A program made the position numbers and the translations under genes. From the NCBI RefSeq assembly GCF_900100005.1, contig NZ_FNEB01000008.1, forward strand, positions 1 through 64,000: 64,000 bases of DNA. The letters run 5' to 3'. Position 1 is the stretch's first letter. Every line of letters begins with the position of its first letter. Source of the DNA: Lutimaribacter saemankumensis (GTDB lineage Bacteria > Pseudomonadota > Alphaproteobacteria > Rhodobacterales > Rhodobacteraceae). The notes beneath the pieces are model-generated. The model did no database searches. It was not told where the DNA came from and saw nothing but the letters and a program-made list of their open reading frames with translations. This document shows, piece after piece, positions 8,175 to 17,292 of this stretch.

Positions 8175-9253
8175 CTCAGGCGCTCCGTCTTGAGGTAGGA
8201 TTTCTGGCGGCGGAACATGTCCTTGCGCGCGAAGGGGAACAGTTCAAGGAAGGTGCGGATCTTCAGCCACCGCCCATAGAGCCCCATCGGTTCGAACAGG
8301 ATGAACAGGATCATGATCAGGCCGAACACGCCGGTTTCCAGGCCGGGGATCGCGACGGTGCTGCCAAGGCTGTCGGTCGCAATCGACAGAACCTGCGGCA
8401 GGAACGCGATGACGATGGCCCCCAGGAACGCGCCATGGATAAAGCCAAGCCCGCCCACGACGATCATCATCAGCAATTGGATCGACAGGATGAAAGTGAA
8501 GGTCTCGTTGTTGAAGACTTCGGCGAACAGGCCCATCAGCGCCCCGCCAAGCCCGGTGATGCCGGCCGAGATGCCAAAGGCGATCGTCTTGGTCCGCGCG
8601 ATGTTGACGCCCATGGCCTGTGCCGAGATTTCGCTGTCGCGCACGGCAGCGAAGGCGCGACCCATCGGTGCGCGCAGGAGATTGCGGTAAAACAGGGTCA
8701 CCACCAGCACGACGACCAGCGCCATGTAGTACCACGCCGTCGGGTTGGACCAGCGGTTGATCTCGATCCCGAAGACGTAGATGGGCGGCGCGAACTTGCC
8801 TGCCACGCCCCCCGTCCAGGGTTCCAGCATCACGATCAGGTCGTCGGTCAGGATCGCCAGCGCCAAGGTTGCGATGGCAAGGTAGACGCCGTGCAGCTTG
8901 AGCGCCGGAATGGCGATCAGCGCACCGATCAGGCCCGTGATGATGCCGCCAAGCGGAAACGCCAGAATGAAGGGCAGGCCGGCTTCCATCAGAAGGACGC
9001 AGGCATAACACCCCATCGCCATGAAGGCCGAGTGCCCAAGGCTGGCTTGCCCGGTCTGGCCGGTCAGCAGCATCAGGCCCAGCCCGCAGGTCGACCAGAT
9101 CAGGACGTTGGTCGCCTCGCCCAGAAAGAAATCGTCGATCAACCAGGGCAGGGCGATCATCAGCGCCAGCAGGGCGGCGTAAAGAAAGGCCTGCCAGCCG
9201 TCCTGGAACAGCCGGATGTCATGGTCGTAGCTGGTCTTGAAATGGATACGCAT
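8171..9253 (-). CDS. Liv-type ABC transporter permease (LivM-like)
   Basis: Inner-membrane permease (360 aa) with about nine to ten hydrophobic segments. It has the LivM hallmark GQTGQASLGHSAFMAMGCYA near residue 70 and the cytoplasmic-loop region AVRDSEISAQAMGVN that contacts the ATPase. It lies four bases after the LivH-type gene and overlaps LivG by 4 bp. The N-terminal 30 residues are hydrophilic (YDHDIRLFQDGWQ), as often seen in LivM proteins from aromatic-acid uptake operons. Confidence 0.93.
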   Translation of the reverse strand: MRIHFKTSYDHDIRLFQDGWQAFLYAALLALMIALPWLIDDFFLGEATNVLIWSTCGLGLMLLTGQTGQASLGHSAFMAMGCYACVLLMEAGLPFILAFPLGGIITGLIGALIAIPALKLHGVYLAIATLALAILTDDLIVMLEPWTGGVAGKFAPPIYVFGIEINRWSNPTAWYYMALVVVLVVTLFYRNLLRAPMGRAFAAVRDSEISAQAMGVNIARTKTIAFGISAGITGLGGALMGLFAEVFNNETFTFILSIQLLMMIVVGGLGFIHGAFLGAIVIAFLPQVLSIATDSLGSTVAIPGLETGVFGLIMILFILFEPMGLYGRWLKIRTFLELFPFARKDMFRRQKSYLKTERLR

Positions 9254-9257
9254 GGCC

Positions 9258-10133
9258 TCAGACCTTCTTGACGCGGACCTGCGCGAACAGGCCGTGAGGA
9301 CGGAACAGAAGCACGCCGATCAGCAGAGCGTAGGGCGCGATCTGCGACCAGCCGGCCGGCAGGTAACGCGCGGCGAAGGGTTCGATGATGCCCACGATCA
9401 ACCCGCCCATCAGCGCGCCGGGAAGGCTGCCGAACCCGCCGATGACGGCCGCGGCGAATGCCTTGATCCCGATGAACCCGGCATTCGGGTCGATTGCCCC
9501 TTTTGATGCGTATAGGATGCCGGCCACTGCGGCGACGATGCCCGCCAATGCCCAGACAAGGCCCTGGATGCGCTTTACGGGGATGCCCATGTAATAGGCC
9601 GCCATCTGGTTCTGGCTTGCGGCCTGCATGGCCAGCCCGACCTTGGTGCGCTGGAAGAACTGCCACAAAAGCAGCGTCAGCAGGAAGGTCACGATGATGA
9701 TCGCGACATCGGCCATCCCCAGGACAAGTTCCCCCATCCGCAGATCGCCCAGCGCCAGCGGCGAGTGGAGCGAAAGCGGCTCGTGGCCCCAGATCAGCCC
9801 CGCCACGAACCGCAGGATGAAGCCGAGGGCGATGGTCAGGATGATGATCGCGACCTGGTTCTGCCCGAATACTGCGCGCAGAACGAAAAGATCCAGCAGA
9901 TAGCCGAATATGCCCATGATCACGAAAACGATCGGAAGCGCGACCCAGAAGTTCAGCCCCATGAATTCGGGGTTCACAAGGCCGAGCGTGACGAACGCAC
10001 CCAGCATCATGAAGTCGCCTTGCGCGAAATTCACGGCTTCTGTCGCCTTGTAGATGAGCACGAAGCCCAAAGCGACGAGCCCGTAGACACAGCCGTTGGC
10101 CATGCCGCTGATGAGAAGCTGAAGAACTTCCAC
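9258..10133 (-). CDS. Liv-type ABC transporter permease (LivH-like)
   Basis: Inner-membrane permease (291 aa from the GTG start). It begins MEVLQLLISGMANGCVYGLV and carries the LivH motif ATEAVNFAQGDFMMLGAF and the loop ASQNQMAAYYMGIP. A longer frame reaches 10256, but GTG at 10133 is preceded by GGGAGGATCGC, a strong ribosome-binding site, and family proteins begin at this point. It is the first gene of the liv/acyl-CoA-synthetase operon and is transcribed away from the acyl-CoA dehydrogenase at 10407. Confidence 0.93.
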   Translation of the reverse strand: MEVLQLLISGMANGCVYGLVALGFVLIYKATEAVNFAQGDFMMLGAFVTLGLVNPEFMGLNFWVALPIVFVIMGIFGYLLDLFVLRAVFGQNQVAIIILTIALGFILRFVAGLIWGHEPLSLHSPLALGDLRMGELVLGMADVAIIIVTFLLTLLLWQFFQRTKVGLAMQAASQNQMAAYYMGIPVKRIQGLVWALAGIVAAVAGILYASKGAIDPNAGFIGIKAFAAAVIGGFGSLPGALMGGLIVGIIEPFAARYLPAGWSQIAPYALLIGVLLFRPHGLFAQVRVKKV

Positions 10134-10406
10134 CGCGATCCTCCCTATATGTTGCGGCCCGCAATCTTGATTGCTGCGGTCCCGCCGTGCCCGGCATTTT
10201 CGGACACACTTGCCCTCCTCAGGCAAGTGGCACGATCCGTCCACAAAATGCGTCACGGGTCAACATCTGGTGATAAAGTGACGTTGCGGAAATTTCAACC
10301 GCAATGCGGAAGAAAGGCCCCGCGCGCTTGCGACGCAACGGCAGTCTGGACGCCGCAGCGGGACTGTCGGCATGATCCGGGCAAAACCGGATCATGGGAG
10401 GTCATT

Positions 10407-11564
10407 ATGGGTCTGTTCACGCCAACGGCAAGCTGGGTCATGGATGAACACAGGATGTTCGCCGATGCCGTTTCGCGCGTATTCGACGACGCGCTTGTTC
10501 CCAATATCGAAAAATGGGTCGACCAGGGTCGGGTCGACCGCGAATTCTGGGAGCTTGCCGGCGCGCAGGGCATCATTGGCGGGTCCGTTCCCGAGGCCTA
10601 TGGCGGCGCGGGCGGCGGCATGGGGTTCGACGCGATCGCGGTTTACGAACAGGGGGCGGTCGGCGATTGCGGCTGGGGGTATTCGATCCAGTCGATCGTC
10701 CTGCACTACCTGCTTACCTATGGCTCGGAAGAGCAGAAGCAGCGCTGGGTGCCCGACCTCGTGGCGGGCAAGCGCGTGGCTGCGATCGCCATGACGGAAC
10801 CCGGCTGCGGCTCGGACTTGCAGGCGGTCAAGACGACTGCCGAGAAAGACGGCAACCAATATCGTATCAACGGCTCGAAGACGTTCATCACGAACGGTCA
10901 GACTGCCGACCTGATCGTCGTCGTCGCCAAGACCGACAAGGCGGCGGGCGCGAAGGGGGTTTCGCTGATCGTTGTCGAAGCCGACCAGGTCGAAGGGTTC
11001 CGGCGGGGACGCAACCTGAAAAAGCTGGGCATGAAGGCCAACGACACGTCGGAACTGTTTTTCGAGGACGTGAAAGTGCCGCAGACGAACCTGCTGGGCG
11101 CAGAAGAGGGGCAGGGCTTCTACCAGTTGATGCGGCAATTGCCCTGGGAGCGTCTGGTTATCGCGATCACCGCGCTGGGCAGTATCGATTTCGCCCTGTC
11201 CGAAACGATCAAGTATGTGCAGGAACGCAAGGCGTTCGGCCAGCGGTTGATGGATTTCCAGAACACCCGCTTCAAGCTGGCCGAGATGAAGACCAAGGCC
11301 GAAGTGTTGCGTGCCTTCGTCAATGATTGCATCGGCCGCGCCGAGGCCGGCACGCTGGATGCCGCTACTGCGTCCATGGCGAAATACTGGGGCAGCGAAA
11401 CCCAGAACGAGGTCATGCACGAATGCCTGCAACTGTTTGGTGGCTACGGCTTCATGATGGAATATCCGATCGCGCGGCTTTATGCGGACGCGCGTGTGCA
11501 GATGATCTATGGTGGCACAAACGAGATCATGAAGGAACTGATCGCCCGCTCCATCGACGTGTGA
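10407..11564 (+). CDS. acyl-CoA dehydrogenase (isovaleryl/long-chain-like active site)
   Basis: FAD-dependent dehydrogenase (385 aa) starting at an ATG with GGGAGG 5-6 bases upstream; the frame is open much further upstream but that part is antisense to livH. It has the family signatures AMTEPGCGSDL (about 128-138), KTFITNGQTAD, and a terminal IYGGTNEI. The glutamate found in MCAD at the YEG position is replaced by Gly. A Glu at about residue 248 (PWERLVIA) matches the alternative catalytic base used by isovaleryl- and long-chain-CoA dehydrogenases. It is divergent from the liv operon and ends in a hairpin. Confidence 0.92.
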   Translation: MGLFTPTASWVMDEHRMFADAVSRVFDDALVPNIEKWVDQGRVDREFWELAGAQGIIGGSVPEAYGGAGGGMGFDAIAVYEQGAVGDCGWGYSIQSIVLHYLLTYGSEEQKQRWVPDLVAGKRVAAIAMTEPGCGSDLQAVKTTAEKDGNQYRINGSKTFITNGQTADLIVVVAKTDKAAGAKGVSLIVVEADQVEGFRRGRNLKKLGMKANDTSELFFEDVKVPQTNLLGAEEGQGFYQLMRQLPWERLVIAITALGSIDFALSETIKYVQERKAFGQRLMDFQNTRFKLAEMKTKAEVLRAFVNDCIGRAEAGTLDAATASMAKYWGSETQNEVMHECLQLFGGYGFMMEYPIARLYADARVQMIYGGTNEIMKELIARSIDV

Positions 11565-11581
11565 ACGCGGTCCGTGTCTTG

Positions 11582-11603
11582 GGCCCGGCGGCTTTGCCGG
11601 GCC
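11582..11603 (+). terminator. GC hairpin after acyl-CoA dehydrogenase
   Basis: GGCCCGGC-GGCTTT-GCCGGGCC gives an 8-bp stem 18 bases after the stop codon. It is followed only by TTGG, so termination may be weak or rho-assisted. Confidence 0.65.
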
Positions 11604-11613
11604 TTGGAGCTGA

Positions 11614-11638
11614 TATGCAATAAAAATGCATTTGCATA
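11614..11638. promoter_or_regulatory. putative operator: TATGCAA inverted repeat in an AT-rich promoter region
   Basis: TATGCAA and TTGCATA are inverted arms 11 bases apart, with an inner ATGCAT at 11626-11631. The 119-base gap before the monooxygenase/reductase gene is far more AT-rich than its surroundings. The MarR-type gene at 14772 in the same cluster is the obvious candidate to bind here (inference). Confidence 0.5.
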
Positions 11639-11722
11639 CTTCAATCTTAAAATATTTGCCTTTGAAATAGTTTTCGCCTGGGTTACGCTTGGTAAAAGTG
11701 ATGGATTCGGGGAGGCGATGCC

Positions 11723-14023
11723 ATGAAGATCGCATGTTTGGGCGGTGGGCCCGCAGGGCTCTATTTTGCCATTTCGATGAAGCTGCGTCAGCCGGATGCG
11801 GATATTACCGTGTTCGAACGAAACAAGGCAGATGATACGTTCGGCTGGGGCGTGGTTCTGTCGGATGACGCGTTGGAAAACCTGGCGGAGAACGATCCCA
11901 AGAGTGCCGAGGCGATCCGCGAGAATTTCGCGTATTGGGACGACATCGCCGTGGTGCATGACGGGCATCGCACGGTGTCGGGCGGCCACGGGTTTGCCGG
12001 TATCGGGCGGATGAAGCTGCTGCTCTTGCTGCAGGAGCGTGCGCGCGAACTGGGTGTGAACCTGCAGTTCGAAACCGAGGTCGGCCCTGTCGAGCAATAT
12101 TCCGAAGACTACGACCTTGTCGTGGCCGCCGACGGTCTGAATTCGCGGGTCCGCGACGCGTGGGCCGAGCATTTCAAGCCCGATATCGATACGCGCCTGT
12201 GCAAGTTCATCTGGCTCGGTACGCATCAGAAATTCGACGATGCGTTCACGTTCATCTTCGAAAAGACCGAACATGGCTGGGTCTGGGCGCATGCCTACCA
12301 GTTCGACGACAACACGGCGACGTTCATCGTGGAATGCACGCAAGAGACCTGGAACAACTGGGGTTTCGAAGGCATGTCGAAGGAAGAGATCGTCGAAACC
12401 TGCCGCAAGATATTCGAGGATCACCTGGACGGGCACGAGTTGATGTCCAACGCCAAGCACCTGCGCGGATCGGCCGTCTGGATCAACTTCCCTCGCGTGA
12501 ACTGCGAGAAATGGCATCACAAGAACGTGGTCCTGATGGGGGATGCCTCGGCGACGGCGCATTTCTCGATCGGGTCGGGGTCGCGGCTGGCCTTTGACAG
12601 TGCGATCGCCCTGGCCGAATTCGTCGATACCGAGCCGACGCTGGAAGATGCGTTCCGAAAGTATCAGGACGAACGCCGCCTCGACGTGCTGCGCCTGCAA
12701 TCGGCGGCGCGCAACAGCCTGGAATGGTTCGAAGAGGTCGAAAGGTATCTCGATCTGGATCCGGTGCAGTTCAACTATTCGCTGCTGACCCGGTCGCAGC
12801 GCATTTCGCATGAAAACCTGCGCCTGCGCGATCCCCAATGGCTGCAATCGGCGGAAAAATGGTTCCAGATGCAGGCAGGCGTCTCGGAAAACGCGCCCGT
12901 CCGCCCACCGATGTTCGCACCCTACAAGTTGCGGGACATGGAGTTGAAGAACCGTGTCGTCGTCAGCCCCATGGCGCAGTACAAGGCCGTCGACGGATGC
13001 CCGACCGACTGGCACTTCGTCCACTATTCGGAACGCGCCAAGGGCGGGGCGGGGCTTGTTTATACGGAAATGACCTGTGTCTCCCCCGAAGGCCGGATCA
13101 CGCCGGGTTGTCCGGGCCTTTACGCCCCTGAACACGAGGCGGCGTGGACGCGCCTGAATGATTTCGTGCATGCCGAAACGCAGGCAAAGCTGTGTTGCCA
13201 GATCGGCCATTCCGGGCGCAAGGGCTCGACCCAGCTTGGTTGGGAAAAGATGGATGCGCCGCTGAAGTCGGACAACTGGGATCTGGTGTCGGCCTCGCCC
13301 ATTCCCTGGTCGCCGGAAAACGCAACCCCACGCGAAATCACCCGCGCCGAGATGGACGAGGTGCGCGACCAGTTCGTGGCGGCGGCCGAGATGGCCGAAC
13401 GGTCCGGGTTCGACATGATCGAATTGCATGCCGCGCACGGGTATCTTCTGTCTTCCTTCATCTCGCCCAAGTCGAATATCCGGCAGGACGAATATGGCGG
13501 CAGCCTTGAAAACCGCATGCGCTATCCGCTCGAGGTGTTCGCAGCGATGCGGGCCGTGTGGCCAGAGGCCAAGCCGATGTCGGTACGCATCTCGGCGAAC
13601 GACTGGGTCGGTGACGAGGGCGTGACCCCCGAAGAAGCGGTCGAAATCGCCCGCAGGTTCTGGGAGGCCGGGGCCGACATCATCGACGTGTCGGCAGGCC
13701 AGACCAGCATCGATGCCAAGCCGGTGTATGGCCGCATGTTCCAGACCCCGTTCTCGGACCGCATCCGCAACGAGGCGGGCATTTCCACCATGGCGGTCGG
13801 CAATATCTACGAGGCGGACCACGCGAACTCGATCCTGATGGCGGGACGTGCCGACCTCGTGGCCGTCGCGCGCCCGCATCTGGCCGATCCGTACTGGACG
13901 CTGCACGAAGGTGCAAAGATCGGTGACCGGCTCGAAGAATGGCCGCTGCCCTATCTTGCGGGCCGGGACCAGGCATGGCGGCTGGCCGACCGCGAGGCGG
14001 AAATGCAGCAGGTGCGCGTCTGA
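11723..14023 (+). CDS. bifunctional 2-aminobenzoyl-CoA monooxygenase/reductase-type flavoenzyme
   Basis: Fusion of two flavoproteins (766 aa). Residues 1 to about 390 form a salicylate-hydroxylase-type FAD monooxygenase (GGGPAGLY near 7-14; [14 protein letters not shown]). From about 395 an Old Yellow Enzyme domain follows ([51 protein letters not shown]). This architecture is known from anthraniloyl-CoA monooxygenase/reductase of Azoarcus evansii, which hydroxylates and then reduces the ring of 2-aminobenzoyl-CoA, and from salicylyl-CoA 5-hydroxylases. The linked 2-aminobenzoate-type CoA ligase, dehydrogenases and RidA favour the former; salicylyl-CoA remains an alternative. Its stop overlaps the next start (TGATG). 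Confidence 0.88.
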   Translation: MKIACLGGGPAGLYFAISMKLRQPDADITVFERNKADDTFGWGVVLSDDALENLAENDPKSAEAIRENFAYWDDIAVVHDGHRTVSGGHGFAGIGRMKLLLLLQERARELGVNLQFETEVGPVEQYSEDYDLVVAADGLNSRVRDAWAEHFKPDIDTRLCKFIWLGTHQKFDDAFTFIFEKTEHGWVWAHAYQFDDNTATFIVECTQETWNNWGFEGMSKEEIVETCRKIFEDHLDGHELMSNAKHLRGSAVWINFPRVNCEKWHHKNVVLMGDASATAHFSIGSGSRLAFDSAIALAEFVDTEPTLEDAFRKYQDERRLDVLRLQSAARNSLEWFEEVERYLDLDPVQFNYSLLTRSQRISHENLRLRDPQWLQSAEKWFQMQAGVSENAPVRPPMFAPYKLRDMELKNRVVVSPMAQYKAVDGCPTDWHFVHYSERAKGGAGLVYTEMTCVSPEGRITPGCPGLYAPEHEAAWTRLNDFVHAETQAKLCCQIGHSGRKGSTQLGWEKMDAPLKSDNWDLVSASPIPWSPENATPREITRAEMDEVRDQFVAAAEMAERSGFDMIELHAAHGYLLSSFISPKSNIRQDEYGGSLENRMRYPLEVFAAMRAVWPEAKPMSVRISANDWVGDEGVTPEEAVEIARRFWEAGADIIDVSAGQTSIDAKPVYGRMFQTPFSDRIRNEAGISTMAVGNIYEADHANSILMAGRADLVAVARPHLADPYWTLHEGAKIGDRLEEWPLPYLAGRDQAWRLADREAEMQQVRV

Positions 14024-14775
14024 TGGATGGCAAGCATGTCATCGTAACCGGCGGCGGCACCGGCGTTGGTGCCGACATGGCCGAGACCTTTGCCCATGCG
14101 GGTGCCAAGGTCACGATCATGGGGCGCCGCGAGGCGCCGCTGCGCGAGGTTGCGAAACAGCACAAGTTCATCGGCTGGATTACCTGCGATGTCACCGATG
14201 CTGCGGCGGTGCGTGATGCGTTCCGGCAGGCGCGCGGGTTGAACGGGCCGGTCGATGTCGTCGTCGCCAATGCCGGTGCAGCGGAAAGCAAACCGTTCGA
14301 GTCCATGACGACGGATGACCTGGATGCGATGCTGCGCGTTAATCTGACGGGCGTCTTTCACACCTTCCAGGCGGCGCTGCCAGACATGAAGGCCCAGGGC
14401 TGGGGGCGCATGATTGCCGTCGCCTCGACGGCGTCGCTAAAGGGCTATCCTTACGTTGCGGGCTATGTCGCGGCCAAGCATGGGGTTCTTGGCCTGGTCC
14501 GGGCGCTGGCGGTCGAACTGGCGCGGACAGGCGTGACGGTCAACGCGCTGTGCCCTGGTTTCATCGAGACACCTTTGCTCGAGCGTTCGATTGCGAATAT
14601 CGTCGAAAAGACCGGCATGAGCGAAGAACAGGCCGCGAAATCGTTGCGCGCGGGCAATCCGCAGGGGCGGTTCATTCAGACCGATGAGGTCGCGGGTGCC
14701 GCTCTGTGGCTGTGTTCCGAGGCTGCCCGTTCGGTGAACGGTCACGCTTTGGGCCTGACGGGGGGTGAGATATGA
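14023..14775 (+). CDS. SDR family oxidoreductase (3-hydroxyacyl-CoA dehydrogenase-like)
   Basis: Classical short-chain dehydrogenase (250 aa): cofactor motif TGGGTGVG (9-16), NAG (83-85), active-site Ser near 136-138, and Tyr148-x3-Lys152 (GYVAAKHG). The C-terminus [11 protein letters not shown] is FabG-like. The start overlaps the preceding stop and its end overlaps the MarR gene by 4 bp, so it belongs to the same transcript. The likely role is NAD(P)-linked oxidation or reduction of a hydroxy/oxo cyclohexane-carboxyl-CoA intermediate (inference from context). Confidence 0.88.
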   Translation: MDGKHVIVTGGGTGVGADMAETFAHAGAKVTIMGRREAPLREVAKQHKFIGWITCDVTDAAAVRDAFRQARGLNGPVDVVVANAGAAESKPFESMTTDDLDAMLRVNLTGVFHTFQAALPDMKAQGWGRMIAVASTASLKGYPYVAGYVAAKHGVLGLVRALAVELARTGVTVNALCPGFIETPLLERSIANIVEKTGMSEEQAAKSLRAGNPQGRFIQTDEVAGAALWLCSEAARSVNGHALGLTGGEI

Positions 14776-15254
14776 GTGAGCAGGTGGAACTGAACCGGAG
14801 CACGGAAGAGTCGAAAGCGCGGCTGCGGCTATGGCTTCGCTTGCTTGGGGTTACCCGCAAGATCGAGAACGAATTGCGCGACAAGCTGCGCCGCGACCAT
14901 AACACCACGCTGCCGCGGTTCGATGTCATGTCGGCGCTGAACCGGCATCGTGACGGGCTGCGGATGTCCGAACTGTCGGGGGTGCTGAAGGTTTCGAACG
15001 GAAACGTGACAGGCATCGTCGACCGGCTGGCCGAAGAAGGGCTTGTCGAACGCGTGCCCGTTCCGGGGGACCGCCGTGCCATGATGGCGCGGCTGACCCC
15101 GCGGGGACAGGACGTGTTTGCCGGTCAGGCGGCCGAGCACGAGGCATGGATCGACGCGCTTTTTGCCGACATGGGCGCCGACGAGGCGCAGGGATTTGCC
15201 GTCCGGCTCAAGGAATTGGCCGAGGCGCTGGAGACGAGGGAAGACAAGGAATGA
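14772..15254 (+). CDS. MarR family transcriptional regulator
   Basis: 160 aa. A winged helix-turn-helix core at about 55-105 ([22 protein letters not shown], then the wing with [15 protein letters not shown]) is flanked by dimerisation helices. It lies inside the catabolic operon with 4-bp overlaps on both sides, an arrangement common for MarR repressors that sense an aryl-CoA intermediate. The TATGCAA palindrome at 11614 is a plausible binding site. Ligand and mode of action are inferred. Confidence 0.9.
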   Translation: MSEQVELNRSTEESKARLRLWLRLLGVTRKIENELRDKLRRDHNTTLPRFDVMSALNRHRDGLRMSELSGVLKVSNGNVTGIVDRLAEEGLVERVPVPGDRRAMMARLTPRGQDVFAGQAAEHEAWIDALFADMGADEAQGFAVRLKELAEALETREDKE

Positions 15255-16060
15255 CGCCGATGCGCACCGACGTGAAACATTTTCTGCTGAGTATCGAGGA
15301 CGGCATCGCGACCGTCCGGCTGGACCGCCCCGAGCGCAAGAACCCGCTGACATTCGACAGCTATGCAGAACTGCGCGACTGGTTCCGCGACCTGCATTAC
15401 GCCGATGACGTCAAGGCGGTGGTCTTTGCCTCGAATGGCGGCAATTTCAGCTCGGGCGGCGATGTGCACGACATCATCGGCCCGCTGACCCGCATGAACA
15501 TGAAAGAGCTGCTCGCCTTCACCCGGATGACGGGCGATCTGGTCAAGGCCATCGTCAATTGCGGCAAGCCGGTCATTGCGGCGGTCGACGGCATCTGCGT
15601 CGGCGCCGGGGCGATCATCGCGATGGCATCGGATCTGCGGATGGGCACGGCGAATGCGAAGACTGCGTTCCTGTTCACCCGTGTGGGCCTTGCCGGTTGT
15701 GACATGGGCGCCTGCGCGATCCTTCCGCGCATCATCGGCCAGGGGCGCGCGGCCGATTTGCTTTACACCGGTCGCGTGATGACGGCCGAGGAAGGCGAAC
15801 GTTGGGGGTTCTTCAACCGTATCGTCGAGGCGGACACCCTCGAGGCCGAGGCCGTCGCCTGGGCAAGGAAAATCGCCGAAGGGCCGAATTTCGGGCACAT
15901 GATGACCAAGACCATGCTGGCGCAGGAATGGTCGATGTCGATCGAACAGGCGATCGAGGCCGAGGCGCAGGCCCAGGCGATCTGCATGCAGACCGGCGAT
16001 TTCGAACGTGCCTACCATGCGTTCGTGAACAAGGAAAAACCGGTGTTCGAAGGCGACTGA
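15251..16060 (+). CDS. enoyl-CoA hydratase/isomerase family protein
   Basis: Crotonase-fold protein (269 aa from the ATG at 15251; a second ATG at 15260 is also possible). It has [20 protein letters not shown], the first oxyanion-hole segment [10 protein letters not shown], and the second oxyanion/active-site helix region [19 protein letters not shown] through [20 protein letters not shown]. The usual second Glu of canonical hydratases is not obvious (the segment reads [12 protein letters not shown]), so it may hydrate or hydrolyse a cyclic ring-CoA. The start overlaps the MarR stop. Confidence 0.88.
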   Translation: MTPMRTDVKHFLLSIEDGIATVRLDRPERKNPLTFDSYAELRDWFRDLHYADDVKAVVFASNGGNFSSGGDVHDIIGPLTRMNMKELLAFTRMTGDLVKAIVNCGKPVIAAVDGICVGAGAIIAMASDLRMGTANAKTAFLFTRVGLAGCDMGACAILPRIIGQGRAADLLYTGRVMTAEEGERWGFFNRIVEADTLEAEAVAWARKIAEGPNFGHMMTKTMLAQEWSMSIEQAIEAEAQAQAICMQTGDFERAYHAFVNKEKPVFEGD

Positions 16061-16127
16061 TCGCGCGCCGGAGGAAGGATGCCTCCGGCGGGAACATTTC
16101 GGGCAAGATAAGACAAGGGAGCGCGCA

Positions 16128-17291
16128 ATGGCGGATAAGACATTCCTGAACTGGCCGTTTTTCGACGAAAGCCACAGGGCGCTGTCCGAGGATCTCGAGG
16201 CGTGGTGCAAGGCGCATCTGGGTGCCATCGACCATTCCGACACTGATGCGGCGTGCCGCGCCCTGGTGGCGGGCCTTGGCGAGGCCGGTTTCCTGCGCCA
16301 TTCCGCCGTTGATCCCGATGGTGGGACGGGGCTTGATGTGCGCTCGCTCTGCCTGATCCGGGAAATGCTGGCGCGCCATGACGGGTTGGCCGATTTCGCT
16401 TTTGCGATGCAGGGCCTTGGCACCGGAGCGATATCGCTTTTCGGAACCGAAGAACAAAAGCGCCGCTGGCTGACGCAAACCCGTGCCGGGGCTGCGATTT
16501 CCGCCTTCGCCCTGACCGAACCGCAATCGGGATCGGATGTCGCGGCTTCGACTCTTACCGCCGAGGAAGACGGTGACGACTTCATCCTGAACGGTGAGAA
16601 GACCTGGATTTCCAACGGCGGCATCGCCGATGTCTACACGCTGTTTGCCCGCACGGGCGAGGGGCCGGGCGCAAAGGGGCTGTCTGCTTTCATCGTGCCG
16701 GCGGGATTGCCAGGCTTCGAGGTGGTCGAGAGGCTCGAGGTGATCGCGCCGCACCCCCTGGGGCGGTTGAAGTTCACCGATTGCCGGGTTCCCAGGGATG
16801 CGTTGCTTGGCGAACGCGGGCAGGGGTTCAAGATCGCGATGTCGGTGCTGGACGTGTTCCGTTCGACCGTGGCGGCGGCCGCATTGGGATTTGCCCGCCG
16901 CGCGCTGGACGAGGCGCTGGATCGCGTGACAAGCCGGCAGGTGCAGGGTGCGCCGCTTTTCGACCTGCAGATGGTGCAGGGACATATCGCGGACATGGCG
17001 CTGGATGTCGATGCCGCCGCGCTGCTGGTTTATCGCGCGGCCTGGACTAAGGACAGCGGCGCCCCCCGCGTGACGCGCGAGGCTGCTATGGCCAAGCTGT
17101 TCGCCACAGACCAGGCCCAGCAGGTGATCGACCGGGCCGTGCAGCTGCATGGCGGTGATGGCGTGCGCAAGGGTCAGAAGGTCGAGGAGCTCTATCGCGA
17201 TATCCGGGCCTTGCGCATCTACGAAGGCGCGTCCGACGTGCAGCGCGTCGTGATCGCGCGCCAGGCACTGGGAATGCATCATGGGGGCTGA
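16128..17291 (+). CDS. acyl-CoA dehydrogenase (MCAD-like active site)
   Basis: 387 aa. [28 protein letters not shown] and a C-terminal [15 protein letters not shown]; the Glu at about 366 is the MCAD-type catalytic base, unlike the first dehydrogenase in this cluster. It probably oxidises a cyclic or ring-opened CoA intermediate. A 67-base gap precedes it and its end lies at the start of the CoA ligase gene. Confidence 0.9.
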   Translation: MADKTFLNWPFFDESHRALSEDLEAWCKAHLGAIDHSDTDAACRALVAGLGEAGFLRHSAVDPDGGTGLDVRSLCLIREMLARHDGLADFAFAMQGLGTGAISLFGTEEQKRRWLTQTRAGAAISAFALTEPQSGSDVAASTLTAEEDGDDFILNGEKTWISNGGIADVYTLFARTGEGPGAKGLSAFIVPAGLPGFEVVERLEVIAPHPLGRLKFTDCRVPRDALLGERGQGFKIAMSVLDVFRSTVAAAALGFARRALDEALDRVTSRQVQGAPLFDLQMVQGHIADMALDVDAAALLVYRAAWTKDSGAPRVTREAAMAKLFATDQAQQVIDRAVQLHGGDGVRKGQKVEELYRDIRALRIYEGASDVQRVVIARQALGMHHGG

Positions 17292-17292
17292 C

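Noticed and set aside
9765-10406. N-terminal extension of the acyl-CoA dehydrogenase frame
   Set aside because: It overlaps livH antisense. The ATG at 10407 has a strong ribosome-binding site and matches family N-termini.
11507-13906. 799-codon minus-strand frame
   Set aside because: Antisense to the monooxygenase/reductase fusion; no motifs and no ribosome-binding site.
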